A stretch of DNA of 64,000 nucleotides from Lutibacter litoralis (GTDB taxonomy: Bacteria; Bacteroidota; Bacteroidia; Flavobacteriales; Flavobacteriaceae): the NCBI RefSeq assembly GCF_014646675.1, contig NZ_BMNS01000002.1:362662-426661 (forward strand). The letters are read 5' to 3'. Shown here in pieces: positions 1 to 7,943 of this stretch. Numbering within the stretch: the stretch's first letter is position 1; each line of letters begins with the position of its first letter. Position numbers and translations under genes: made by a program. A model generated the notes under the pieces. That model saw nothing but the letters and a program-made list of their open reading frames with translations. It had not been told where the DNA came from and ran no database searches.

Positions 1-264
1 TGCTTCTCCAACCCCAGAACTATAGACTATTAAATCTATGGTTTTAAATTCATTTTTTAAATTCTCAAATAATGTATCGCACAAAATTAAGTCTGTAACA
101 TCCTGTACCTTTATAATATAATTTTCAGGCGCAGTTTTCTCAATTTCTTTTAATAATTTTTCGCGTCTACCAGTTATAATAACCCTATAATTATCTGCTA
201 CCAGAAGTTTTGCAAGTTCTTTACCAATACCAGATGTTGCTCCAATTATTAATGCCGTTTTCAT
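1..264 (-). CDS. SDR family oxidoreductase, N-terminal part (cut by window edge)
   Basis: I translated this gene by hand; the ATG is at 264 and the frame is open to base 1, giving the first 88 residues. They read MKTALIIGATSGIGKELAKL at the start, with the classical GxxxGIG dinucleotide-binding motif of a Rossmann-fold short-chain dehydrogenase/reductase. ITGRREKL follows beta-2, the usual place for NADP-preferring basic residues. Further on comes VQDVTD, and then VYSSGVGE where the family has NNAG. The catalytic Ser-Tyr-Lys lies beyond the window, so the substrate cannot be judged. The family assignment is secure; the function is only 'NAD(P)-dependent oxidoreductase'. Confidence 0.88.
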   Translation of the reverse strand, partial: MKTALIIGATSGIGKELAKLLVADNYRVIITGRREKLLKEIEKTAPENYIIKVQDVTDLILCDTLFENLKNEFKTIDLIVYSSGVGEA

Positions 265-362
265 AAACTAAAAATTATTTTCATGAACTATAGATATAGT
301 TACTTTATTTTATTTGTAGGTTTTCAATTATTAAATTGAACATGTATTATTGAAAATTTATG

Positions 363-370
363 TACTTTTG
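363..370 (+). promoter_or_regulatory. Bacteroidota -7 element (TACTTTTG) for the small membrane protein gene
   Basis: TACTTTTG matches the flavobacterial -7 consensus TAnnTTTG and lies 22 nt before the ATG at 393. A TTG at 336-338 is the only upstream candidate for the -33 element, and its spacing of 24 nt is longer than usual, so the assignment rests on the -7 element. Confidence 0.45.
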
Positions 371-392
371 AGGCTAAATATACACATTCAAT

Positions 393-578
393 ATGTTTAG
401 CAAAGGACAACTAATTTTCGCCGCTTTATTTGTAATAGCATTTACAATTTTAATGATTTGGAGCTATAGAAAAGATATAAAAATTCATAAAAAACATTAT
501 AAAAATTCCTTTATTGTTATAATTGCCGTTTTTTTAATAATTGCTATTTTCACGTTAATCACCTTTTCTTTACACTAA
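393..578 (+). CDS. small two-TM membrane protein, unknown function
   Basis: A 61-residue product with two hydrophobic helices (about residues 7-24 and 41-59) separated by a very basic stretch rich in Lys and His (SYRKDIKIHKKHYKN). By the positive-inside rule the basic loop should be cytoplasmic, with both termini outside or periplasmic. I do not recognise a named family. A good -7 promoter element stands just upstream, and a short hairpin followed by a T-rich run comes right after the stop, so it looks like a monocistronic gene and not a chance reading frame. No function is proposed. Confidence 0.6.
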   Translation: MFSKGQLIFAALFVIAFTILMIWSYRKDIKIHKKHYKNSFIVIIAVFLIIAIFTLITFSLH

Positions 579-600
579 CACTAAACTTGTGTTTGTTTTT
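577..600 (+). terminator. weak hairpin plus T-rich tract after the small membrane protein gene
   Basis: AACAC (577-581) can pair with GTGTT (589-593) around a 7-nt loop, followed by TGTTTTTT. The stem is only 5 bp, so this is a weak call supported mainly by its position directly after the stop codon. Confidence 0.3.
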
Positions 601-773
601 TCTTAAACCTAATGTATCAATATATTAGACTGTCTTAATTTCAAAATTCACAATACTGTATAAACGTTTATACATCCTAAATTTAATTTAATACACTATT
701 AAAAACCAATAAAATATGGTATCTTAGTATTTCATATCTAAAAGATTAATAATCCTATAAATTCAATATAATT

Positions 774-1004
774 ATGAATCTAATAATTTCTAATTTAGGT
801 ATTCTTTTAGTTTTAGCTTTTTTATTTGTAAAAACTTTTAACCATTTTGTAAAAACCAACAATGCAGTTAAAGATGCATGGAGCAATATAGCTGTTGCTT
901 TAAAATATCACTACAATTTAACTCCAATCCTTGATGAAACTTTAAAAGGCTATGCCCAACACGAAAAAACAACACTAGAATGTGTTATACATACCAGAAA
1001 TTAG
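774..1004 (+). pseudogene. lemA: truncated LemA family protein (N-terminal remnant)
   Basis: The 76 residues match the start of LemA proteins: one N-terminal membrane helix (about residues 3-20), then NNAVKDAWSNIAVALKYHY, NLTPILDETLKGYAQHEK and TTLECVIHTRN, closely following the family pattern of a helical hairpin after the membrane anchor. LemA proteins are normally about 185-200 residues. Here a TAG stop comes immediately after the TRN that normally leads into the rest of the helical bundle, and no continuation is present in the 30 nt before the next gene. Roughly the last 110 residues are therefore missing. It is most likely a deletion remnant; a functional short protein is possible but the family gives no precedent I know of. 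Confidence 0.72.
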
Positions 1005-1033
1005 TAATCGCGTTAACATTAAATTTTTAAAAT

Positions 1034-2044
1034 ATGAAATTTTTAAAATACTTCATCCTTTTTCTACTAATAGTGTCTATTGGAGCTGCAATTTATATTG
1101 CCACGCTAAATGGCAAATACGACATAAAAAGTTCAAGAGTTATAAAGGCTCCAGCGGCACTTATTTTTGAAAACATCAACAATCTTAAAAACTGGCAACA
1201 TTGGGGACCTTGGTACGAAATAGATCCAACAATTGTTGCAAGTTACCCAGAAATAACATCTGGCGTTGGCGCATCTTATTCTTGGACAGGTAAAGACGGA
1301 ACTGGCTCTATTAAAACAGTTTCATTAGTGCCAAATAAAGGGCTTATTCAACAAATAGATTTTGGCACAGGAAGTACGCCTGAAGTTTATTGGGATATTA
1401 CCGAAACCGAATTAGGGAATAAAGTTACTTGGGGAATGCGTGGAGAGAGTTCTTTTACCGAAAAAGCATATTGGTTAACACAAGGCGGTATTGAAAAAAA
1501 TATGATACCAATTTATAAGAGAGGTCTCAAATTATTGGAACAACATATTTTTAGTGAAATGAATAAACATTCTTTTAAAATTATTGGTGAAGTAGATTAT
1601 GGAGGTGGGTTTTATATGTATCAATCAACTTCTTGTAAAATTGAAGATGTAAATAAAAAAATGAAGAAAATGTTTGAATCTGTTATAAATTATATGGATA
1701 AAAACTCAATAGAAGCTTCAGGAAAACCTTTTTTATTAACACATAATTGGGATGAGATGAACAACACCACAATGTTCTCAACTTGCGTTCCTGTTAAAGA
1801 AAGAGTTATAACAACTGGAAATGTTTTAACAGGTTTTTTAGAACCTCAAAAAACATTTAAAACAATTTTTTATGGAAGCTATCAGTATTCAAGCAAAGCT
1901 TGGGAAGCGGCATACAAAGAATTAGCAAATCAAGGATTTACTACATTGGAAAACAGCGAACCTTTTGAAGTGTATACTGTAGGTTCAAACGACAATCCAA
2001 ATCCTGCAAAATGGGTAACTGAAATTTACATTCCAATAAATTAA
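1034..2044 (+). CDS. SRPBCC (START-like) domain protein with C-terminal GyrI-like effector-binding domain
   Basis: A 336-residue protein anchored by an N-terminal membrane helix (about residues 4-24). Residues about 30-170 form an SRPBCC/polyketide-cyclase-like domain (SSRVIKAPAALIFENINNL, NWQHWGPW), a hydrophobic ligand-binding fold. Residues about 180-336 resemble the GyrI/AraC effector-binding domain, another small-molecule-binding fold. The pairing of the two domains is common in Bacteroidota, but the ligand is unknown. The gene begins 30 nt after the stop of the LemA remnant and probably shares its transcript. The start was chosen because the ATG directly precedes the membrane anchor MKFLKYFILFLL. 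Confidence 0.78.
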   Translation: MKFLKYFILFLLIVSIGAAIYIATLNGKYDIKSSRVIKAPAALIFENINNLKNWQHWGPWYEIDPTIVASYPEITSGVGASYSWTGKDGTGSIKTVSLVPNKGLIQQIDFGTGSTPEVYWDITETELGNKVTWGMRGESSFTEKAYWLTQGGIEKNMIPIYKRGLKLLEQHIFSEMNKHSFKIIGEVDYGGGFYMYQSTSCKIEDVNKKMKKMFESVINYMDKNSIEASGKPFLLTHNWDEMNNTTMFSTCVPVKERVITTGNVLTGFLEPQKTFKTIFYGSYQYSSKAWEAAYKELANQGFTTLENSEPFEVYTVGSNDNPNPAKWVTEIYIPIN

Positions 2045-2076
2045 TTTAAACTAATAAAACCTCTCAAACAATTTTA

Positions 2077-3444
2077 ATGCATCAAATTGTAACAAAACAA
2101 AAAGCATTTTTTAATACAAATGCCACTAAAAATATATCCTTCAGAATTGAACAACTTCAAAAATTAGAAAAAGTTCTAAAAAAAAATGAACAGCTTTTAA
2201 ATGAAGCTATTTTTAATGATTTTAAAAAATCTGAATTTGAGAATTACGCCACAGAACTAGGGATAATTTATAGTGAAATTAATACAGCTTGTAAAAAATT
2301 GCATAAATGGGCTAGTACAAAAAAAGTAACAACAAACTTTTTAAATTTTCCTGGAAAAAGTTATATAATTCCTGAGCCATTAGGTGTTACACTTATTATT
2401 GGTGCATGGAATTATCCTTACCAATTGTCTATTTCCCCTGCAATTTCAGCAATTGCAGCTGGAAACACAGTTATCTTAAAACCAAGTGAGATTTCGATTG
2501 CTACAAGCGCACTTTTAACAAAAATTATAAATAACACATTTGATCCTGCAATTTTTACAGTTGTTGAAGGAGGAATTCCAGAAACTACTGAATTATTAAA
2601 TGAAAAGTTTGATAAAATATTTTTTACAGGAAGCACAACTATCGGAAAGATAGTTTATAAAGCTGCTGCAAAAAATTTAATCCCAGTTACTTTAGAACTT
2701 GGTGGAAAAAGCCCTGCAATAATTGATAAAACATGTAATTTAAAAATTTGTGTAAAAAGATTGGTTTGGGCAAAATTTTTAAATGCCGGACAAACCTGCA
2801 TTGCTCCAGATTATGTTTGTGTTGATGCCTCAATTAAATCTGAATTTTTAAAACAACTTACACTTGAAATTAATGCTTCAAATTTTAAAATTGAAAACAG
2901 TAATTATGTTCAAATAATTAATAAAAAAAATATGAAACGACTTGTTTCATTAATAGATCCAGAAAAAATATATTTAGGAGGATTGTATAATTTTGAAGAA
3001 AATAGTATTGACCCAACTATTTTAACCGATGTAAGTTTTTATGATACAATTATGGAAGATGAAATATTTGGGCCTATACTTCCAATTATAACTTATAAAA
3101 ATATTGATGAAATTATAACGCAAATAAAACTAAAACCAAAGCCATTGGCGTGTTATATTTTTTCAAACAGCACTGCATTTATTAAAAAGATTGAAAAAGA
3201 AATTTCATTTGGTTCTGGTGCCATAAACGATGCCATAATGCAAATATCAAACGAAAATTTACCTTTTGGAGGTGTTGGACACAGCGGTATTGGATCGTAT
3301 CACGGAGAATATGGGTTTAAAACATTTTCACATTATAAATCCATTTTAAAAAAAAGCACTTGGTTTGAACCTAATTTAAAATATTTTCCACTTACCGATT
3401 TAAAACTAAAAATTATTAAGTTTTTAATGCATTTTAAGTTATAA
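2077..3444 (+). CDS. NAD(P)-dependent aldehyde dehydrogenase (ALDH class 3 type)
   Basis: The 455-residue product oxidises aldehydes to acids using NAD(P). The cofactor-binding region contains GAWNYPYQLSISP and ILKPSE, the glutamate motif is VTLELGGKSPAI, and the catalytic cysteine lies in FLNAGQTCIAPDYV. Late in the protein come EDEIFGPILP and PFGGVGHSGIGSYHG. The compact length and PWNYP-like motif fit the class 3 / fatty aldehyde dehydrogenase subgroup. The C-terminal extension (about residues 425-455) is basic and partly hydrophobic, which could associate with the membrane. It starts 32 nt after the preceding stop and converges with the glycosylase gene, with 17 nt between the two stops. 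The physiological substrate cannot be read from the sequence. Confidence 0.92.
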   Translation: MHQIVTKQKAFFNTNATKNISFRIEQLQKLEKVLKKNEQLLNEAIFNDFKKSEFENYATELGIIYSEINTACKKLHKWASTKKVTTNFLNFPGKSYIIPEPLGVTLIIGAWNYPYQLSISPAISAIAAGNTVILKPSEISIATSALLTKIINNTFDPAIFTVVEGGIPETTELLNEKFDKIFFTGSTTIGKIVYKAAAKNLIPVTLELGGKSPAIIDKTCNLKICVKRLVWAKFLNAGQTCIAPDYVCVDASIKSEFLKQLTLEINASNFKIENSNYVQIINKKNMKRLVSLIDPEKIYLGGLYNFEENSIDPTILTDVSFYDTIMEDEIFGPILPIITYKNIDEIITQIKLKPKPLACYIFSNSTAFIKKIEKEISFGSGAINDAIMQISNENLPFGGVGHSGIGSYHGEYGFKTFSHYKSILKKSTWFEPNLKYFPLTDLKLKIIKFLMHFKL

Positions 3445-3461
3445 ATTTAATAGTTGATTTT

Positions 3462-4025
3462 CTAAACTTCTTGGTGTCTAAAACAACTTGTAACGTGATC
3501 GTTTACCATTCCTGTAGCTTGCATATGTGCATACATTACTGTTGAACCAACAAATTTAAACCCACGCTTTTTTAAATCTTTTGAAATAGTATCTGAAAGT
3601 GCTGTAGTTGCCGGAACTTCTTTTAACGTTTTATAAGTGTTTTTTAAAGGCTTTTCATTTACAAACTCCCAAATATACTTTGAAAAAGAACCAAATTCCT
3701 TTTGAATTTCCATAAAAGCAACTGCATTTGAAATTGTTGCCTTAATTTTTAATTTATTTCTTATAATACCTTTATTTTTAATTAGTTCGTTAAATTTAAC
3801 TTTATTATAGGTTGCTATTTTTTTATAATCAAAACCATCAAAAGCAGCTCTAAAATTCTCTCGTTTTCTAAGAATTGTTATCCAACTTAGGCCAGCCTGA
3901 AAAGTTTCCAAAATTAAAAATTCAAATAATTTTGCATCATCAAAAACAGGAACACCCCATTCTTTATCGTGGTATTCAACATAAAGTGGATCGTTTCCAC
4001 ACCAATCACATCGTTGCGTAATCAT
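3462..4025 (-). CDS. tag: DNA-3-methyladenine glycosylase I
   Basis: This 187-residue enzyme removes 3-methyladenine from alkylated DNA as the first step of base excision repair. The sequence starts with QRCDWCGNDPLYVEYHDKEW, which includes the first Cys and His of the structural zinc site of the Tag family, and ends with the second half of that site, MVNDHVTSCFRH. FETFQAGLSWITILRKRENF-like sequence (with LETFQAGLSW here) forms the base-recognition region and is almost invariant in the family. The length equals that of the E. coli enzyme. The start ATG at 4025 gives the expected family N terminus. Confidence 0.95.
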   Translation of the reverse strand: MITQRCDWCGNDPLYVEYHDKEWGVPVFDDAKLFEFLILETFQAGLSWITILRKRENFRAAFDGFDYKKIATYNKVKFNELIKNKGIIRNKLKIKATISNAVAFMEIQKEFGSFSKYIWEFVNEKPLKNTYKTLKEVPATTALSDTISKDLKKRGFKFVGSTVMYAHMQATGMVNDHVTSCFRHQEV

Positions 4026-4119
4026 ATTTAATTAAAATTTAGTAAACTAAAATAGGTAAAAAACTCAAAAAGAAGTTTCTAAATCTTGTAAACTTTTAAA
4101 GCATTTTTTTAATTCTATA

Positions 4120-4127
4120 TAATTTTG
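4120..4127 (+). promoter_or_regulatory. -7 element (TAATTTTG) before a 42-codon reading frame
   Basis: TAATTTTG fits TAnnTTTG. It ends 12 nt before the ATG at 4140, which would leave only about 6 nt of leader. No TTG is placed at the normal distance for a -33 element, so the support is moderate at best. Confidence 0.35.
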
Positions 4128-4139
4128 TAAATTATAGCT

Positions 4140-4268
4140 ATGAAAAACAAAAAAAGGAAGAAATATTATTTTCAGAATAAGATGTTAAACCTTAAAGGAA
4201 ATCTGCTTTTGGCATTTATATTTATTATAATAAGTATAATAGGATACATAGTTTATACACTAATTTAA
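4140..4268 (+). CDS. possible 42-residue single-TM membrane peptide
   Basis: The reading frame from ATG at 4140 to TAA at 4268 encodes a strongly basic N-terminal segment (MKNKKRKKYYFQNK) followed by one long hydrophobic helix (about residues 21-41, rich in Ile, Leu, Phe) and ends directly after it. Basic-then-hydrophobic layout is what a small N-in membrane protein should have, and a -7 promoter element lies just upstream. An internal ATG at codon 15 is an alternative start. I recognise no family, and in DNA this AT-rich hydrophobic peptides arise by chance, so existence of the gene is uncertain. Confidence 0.4.
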   Translation: MKNKKRKKYYFQNKMLNLKGNLLLAFIFIIISIIGYIVYTLI

Positions 4269-4439
4269 TAATCTATTATATAAGTTATACATCCGTTTAA
4301 TCATTAACTTTAAAAATATCTAAGAAGGTTGGATAAATATTCCTATATTGAAGTAGCACTGAAATATAAAAAAAGATACTAGCAAAGGATTAAAAAAGTT
4401 TGCGCATTTTATTGTAAAATACGACACACTAATTTCTCT

Positions 4440-4480
4440 TAAAATGCAAAAGCCTGATAATCTAAAGACTATCAGGCTTA
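4440..4480 (-). terminator. intrinsic terminator of the tRNA-Gln gene
   Basis: AAGCCTGATA (4450-4459) pairs perfectly with TATCAGGCTT (4470-4479) around a 10-nt loop. On the minus strand the stem is followed by TTTTGCATTTT. It lies 6 nt beyond the 3' end of the tRNA. Confidence 0.8.
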
Positions 4481-4484
4481 TCAG

Positions 4485-4555
4485 TTGACCTACAAGGACT
4501 CGAACCTTGACTGACGATACCAAAAACCGGAGTGCTACCATTACACCATAGGTCA
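4485..4555 (-). tRNA. tRNA-Gln (anticodon TTG)
   Basis: A full cloverleaf can be drawn by hand. The acceptor stem is TGACCTA/TAGGTCA with an A discriminator; the U1-A72 first pair is typical of glutamine tRNAs. The D arm is GTGT/GCAC, the anticodon loop TTTTGGT places TTG at 34-36, and the T arm is CAAGG-TTCGAGT-CCTTG. The anticodon stem CCGGT/ATCGT contains one G-U pair and an opposed C27-U43 mismatch at its top. CCA is not encoded. An intrinsic terminator follows directly. Confidence 0.93.
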
Positions 4556-4728
4556 TTTTGCGGGTGCAAATTTAGAGTAAAGTTTTTATTTCACAAATAA
4601 ATTTTACATTTTTTTTTAATAAAAATATTTCCATCTTTATTTTAGTACTTTATTAACTATTGAAAGAAACGTAAACTTAAATAGTTACGTTTAATTTTAT
4701 TAAATTCGCCACGTACTAAATTTATTCT

Positions 4729-7700
4729 ATGAATTCATTAAATTTTACAAAATGGAACACCATTCTTGGTTGGGCAACATTTACAATTGCATTAATCACT
4801 TATTCATTAACTTTAGAGCCAACGGTTAGTTATTGGGATTGCGGTGAATATATTGCAACATCTGTAAAATTGCAAGTTGGGCATCCGCCTGGAGCACCTT
4901 TATTTCAAATGTTAGGTGCTTTTTTCGCAATGTTTACTTCTGATGTAACTCATATTGCCAAAATGGTAAACTTTATGTCTGCACTCGCTAGTGCATTTAC
5001 CATTTTATTTATGTTCTGGACAATTACAATGTTGGCCCAAAAATTAATCTTAAAATCATCTGAGATCACTAAAAGTACGTCAATCGCTATTTTAGGTAGT
5101 GCTGTTGTTGGTGCTTTAACTTTTACGTTTTCCGACAGTTTTTGGTTTAGTGCAGTTGAAGGAGAAGTTTATGCAATGTCTTCATTTTTAATGGCATTGT
5201 TATTTTGGCTAGGCCTACATTGGGAAGCCGAAATTGGAAAACCTGGTGGAGATAAATGGCTATTATTAATTAGTTTTGTGGTAGGTTTATCTTTTGGAGT
5301 ACACATATTATCATTGCTTGTAATCCCTTCAATTGTATTTCTTTACATCTATAAAAAATATAAAAATTTAAATGCTAAACAATTTATAATTGCTAATGCA
5401 ATAGCAATTTTGGTATTGCTTTTTGTTTTTAAAATGCTGTTCCCTTACACTTTAAAATACTTTAGTGCGTTGGAGTTGTTTTTTGTAAATTCAATCGGAT
5501 TACCTTTTAATTCTGGAAGTATAATAGCGGGTGTTATTTTAATTGCGGCATTTTATGTTGGATTAACTTATACACACAAAAACAATAAAGTTGAAGCCAA
5601 CACTATACTACTTTCAATATTATTTATTATGATTGGTTTTTCTTCTTGGATGATGCTTCCAATAAGAGCGAACGCCAATACCACCATTAACGAAAACAAT
5701 CCTTCTAGTGCACGAGAATTACTTGCCTATTACGATAGAGAACAATATGGAGACGCAAGTGTGTTTTACGACACCTATTATTCGATTATATTTAATAGAG
5801 AAACCGATAAAAGCAATCCTACTAAAGATGATAAACCTAAATACGAGAAGGATGAAAAACTAGGAAAATACGTTATTGTAAATCATTATAAAGATGCGTT
5901 ACCAAACTATAGCGATAAACATAAAGGTATAATTCCTAGAATGGTAAGTACAGATGCATCTGTAATAAAAAATTACAAAGCTATTGCTGGTATTCCTGAA
6001 AACAGTAAAAGAAGACCAACTTTTATTGAAAATATTAAATATATGATCGATTTTCAATTTGGTTATATGTATGGAAGATATTTTCTATGGAATTTTGTTG
6101 GAAAGCAAAACGACGAACAAGGAAACCTAGATTTACAAAACGGAAATTGGTTAAGCGGTATTAAATTTATTGATGAATTACATTTAGGGCCGCAATCTAA
6201 CTTGCCTTCCGATGTAAAAAATAACAAAGGAAGAAATACCTATTTTTTCTTACCGTTTATTTTAGGTTTTATAGGACTTCTATTTCATCTTAAAAGAGAT
6301 AAAAACGATTTTTATGTACTGCTCTTATTCTTTGCCTTTACAGGTTTAGCAATTATTTTTTATACAAATCCAAAACCTTTTGAACCTAGAGAACGAGATT
6401 ATGCAGTGGTTGGTTCTTTCTATATTTTTGCAATTTGGGTTGGATTTGGAGTACTTGCAATTTTCGAAAAACTAAAAAAATATGCAAATCAAAATTCCGT
6501 TGCTATAGCAGTTTCTGTTTTAAGTTTATTAGCTGTTCCTACACTTATGGCTTCACAAAACTGGGACGATCACGATAGATCTAACAGATATACTTCTCAT
6601 TTAAATGCAAAAGCATATTTAGATTCTTGCGATGAAAATGCCATCTTATTTACAATTGGTGATAACGATACGTTTCCACTTTGGTATATGCAAGAAGTTG
6701 AAAATTACAGAACAGACATGAAATTGGTTAATACCAGTTTATTCCAAACAGATTGGTATATAGATCAAATGAAACGTAAAACGTATGAAGCTGATCCAAT
6801 TCCATCTCAATTAACACACAATCAATACAAACTTGGCTCTTTGGATGTAGCATATTATTTTGAAGAAATATTTCCACAATTAAAAGATTCTGTAGTAGAT
6901 ATTGATTATTTTATGAAATGGATTGCAAGTGACAAAGACGTAACTTATTACGATTTAGATGATGATGGTATTCCAGAAAAAGTATTGCCCTCTAATAAAA
7001 TTAGAATTCCAGTTAACAAAGAAGCAGTTTTAAATAATGGTATTGTTGCAGCAAAAGACGCTCATTTAATTGTGCCTTATATTGATATTGAAATTAGCAG
7101 TGCTATTACTAAAAATAGAATTTTAATGCTCGATATTTTAGCAAATAACAATTGGGAAAAACCAATCTATTTTACAGGTGGTGCGCAAGCTGATGAAGAA
7201 TATATTTGGCTTAAAGATTATTTACAATTAGACGGAATGACCTATAAATTAGTGCCAATTTTTACTAAGAACGATGGCAATTTCTTTGAAATGGGTAGAA
7301 TAAATACAGACATTATGTATAAAAATGTTAAAAAATGGGATTGGAGAAACATCACAGATGACAACATATATTTAGATATTGAAACACGTAAAAATTCTGT
7401 TACTTACCGAAATAATATGGAGCGCTTGGCAAGAGAATTAATAAGAGAAGATAAACCTGAAAAAGCACTTGAAATTTTAGATGTTTCTTTAGAAAAAATG
7501 CCTGTAAATAAATTTGGACATTACAGTATGTTAATTTCTTATATAGATTTGTATTATATTTTAGAAGAAACAGAAAAAGCACGAAAATTAACTTCAGAGT
7601 TAAAAACTGTTCTACAAGAAAAACTAGTGTATTTTAGTCAGTTTGATGAAACAAATATTGATATAGTTTTTGATCAAATTGAACGTAATTTTTTAATGTA

Positions 7701-7818
7701 TGACCAAATTGTAAGGTCTTCAGTTAAATTTGATGATGAAACATATGGCGAAGAAATTAAAAGCGAGTATGTGCAGTACTTAAAACTCTTCGATTTTTTA
7801 ATGGCTGAAGAAGAATAG
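4729..7818 (+). CDS. DUF2723 family integral membrane protein (GT-C type glycosyltransferase candidate)
   Basis: A 1029-residue membrane protein of the DUF2723 family, which includes human TMEM260, a protein O-mannosyltransferase; bacterial members are common in Bacteroidota. The N-terminal half has about ten membrane helices. The first periplasmic loop carries the acidic motif LEPTVSYWDCGE (E30, D37, E40), positioned like the catalytic acidic residues of GT-C enzymes, followed by QVGHPPGAPLF. A second cluster of helices lies at about residues 505-610. The soluble remainder contains NWDDHDRSNRYTSH and FTIGDNDTFPLWYMQEV, and ends with a helical, TPR-like region (about 900-1000). A role in glycosylating exported proteins is inferred from the family, not shown here. 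Confidence 0.85.
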   Translation: MNSLNFTKWNTILGWATFTIALITYSLTLEPTVSYWDCGEYIATSVKLQVGHPPGAPLFQMLGAFFAMFTSDVTHIAKMVNFMSALASAFTILFMFWTITMLAQKLILKSSEITKSTSIAILGSAVVGALTFTFSDSFWFSAVEGEVYAMSSFLMALLFWLGLHWEAEIGKPGGDKWLLLISFVVGLSFGVHILSLLVIPSIVFLYIYKKYKNLNAKQFIIANAIAILVLLFVFKMLFPYTLKYFSALELFFVNSIGLPFNSGSIIAGVILIAAFYVGLTYTHKNNKVEANTILLSILFIMIGFSSWMMLPIRANANTTINENNPSSARELLAYYDREQYGDASVFYDTYYSIIFNRETDKSNPTKDDKPKYEKDEKLGKYVIVNHYKDALPNYSDKHKGIIPRMVSTDASVIKNYKAIAGIPENSKRRPTFIENIKYMIDFQFGYMYGRYFLWNFVGKQNDEQGNLDLQNGNWLSGIKFIDELHLGPQSNLPSDVKNNKGRNTYFFLPFILGFIGLLFHLKRDKNDFYVLLLFFAFTGLAIIFYTNPKPFEPRERDYAVVGSFYIFAIWVGFGVLAIFEKLKKYANQNSVAIAVSVLSLLAVPTLMASQNWDDHDRSNRYTSHLNAKAYLDSCDENAILFTIGDNDTFPLWYMQEVENYRTDMKLVNTSLFQTDWYIDQMKRKTYEADPIPSQLTHNQYKLGSLDVAYYFEEIFPQLKDSVVDIDYFMKWIASDKDVTYYDLDDDGIPEKVLPSNKIRIPVNKEAVLNNGIVAAKDAHLIVPYIDIEISSAITKNRILMLDILANNNWEKPIYFTGGAQADEEYIWLKDYLQLDGMTYKLVPIFTKNDGNFFEMGRINTDIMYKNVKKWDWRNITDDNIYLDIETRKNSVTYRNNMERLARELIREDKPEKALEILDVSLEKMPVNKFGHYSMLISYIDLYYILEETEKARKLTSELKTVLQEKLVYFSQFDETNIDIVFDQIERNFLMYDQIVRSSVKFDDETYGEEIKSEYVQYLKLFDFLMAEEE

Positions 7819-7884
7819 CAATTTACTAAAATGAAACGAGCATGTTCAAATTTTATCACCCTACGGAATGATTAATAGCGAACA

Positions 7885-7915
7885 GCATGCCTGTGCTGAG
7901 CGGAGTCGAAGTGTG
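7885..7915. repeat. short GC-rich intergenic element of a flavobacterial repeat type
   Basis: The stretch containing CTGTGCTGAGCGGAGTCGAA is far more GC-rich than the surrounding intergenic DNA and does not belong to either neighbouring gene. Closely similar strings (reverse complement beginning CTTCGACTCCGCTCAGCAC) are, from memory, dispersed many times between genes in Flavobacteriaceae genomes. Only one copy is present in this window, so the repeat nature cannot be shown here. Confidence 0.5.
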
Positions 7916-7943
7916 AATAATAAAAAACAATAGATATAATCAC

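Noticed and set aside
982..1170. 62-codon frame across the LemA/SRPBCC junction
   Set aside because: It overlaps both genes in another frame and resembles nothing.
4320..4556. 78-codon minus-strand frame covering the tRNA-Gln gene
   Set aside because: Its DNA is explained by the tRNA and its terminator.
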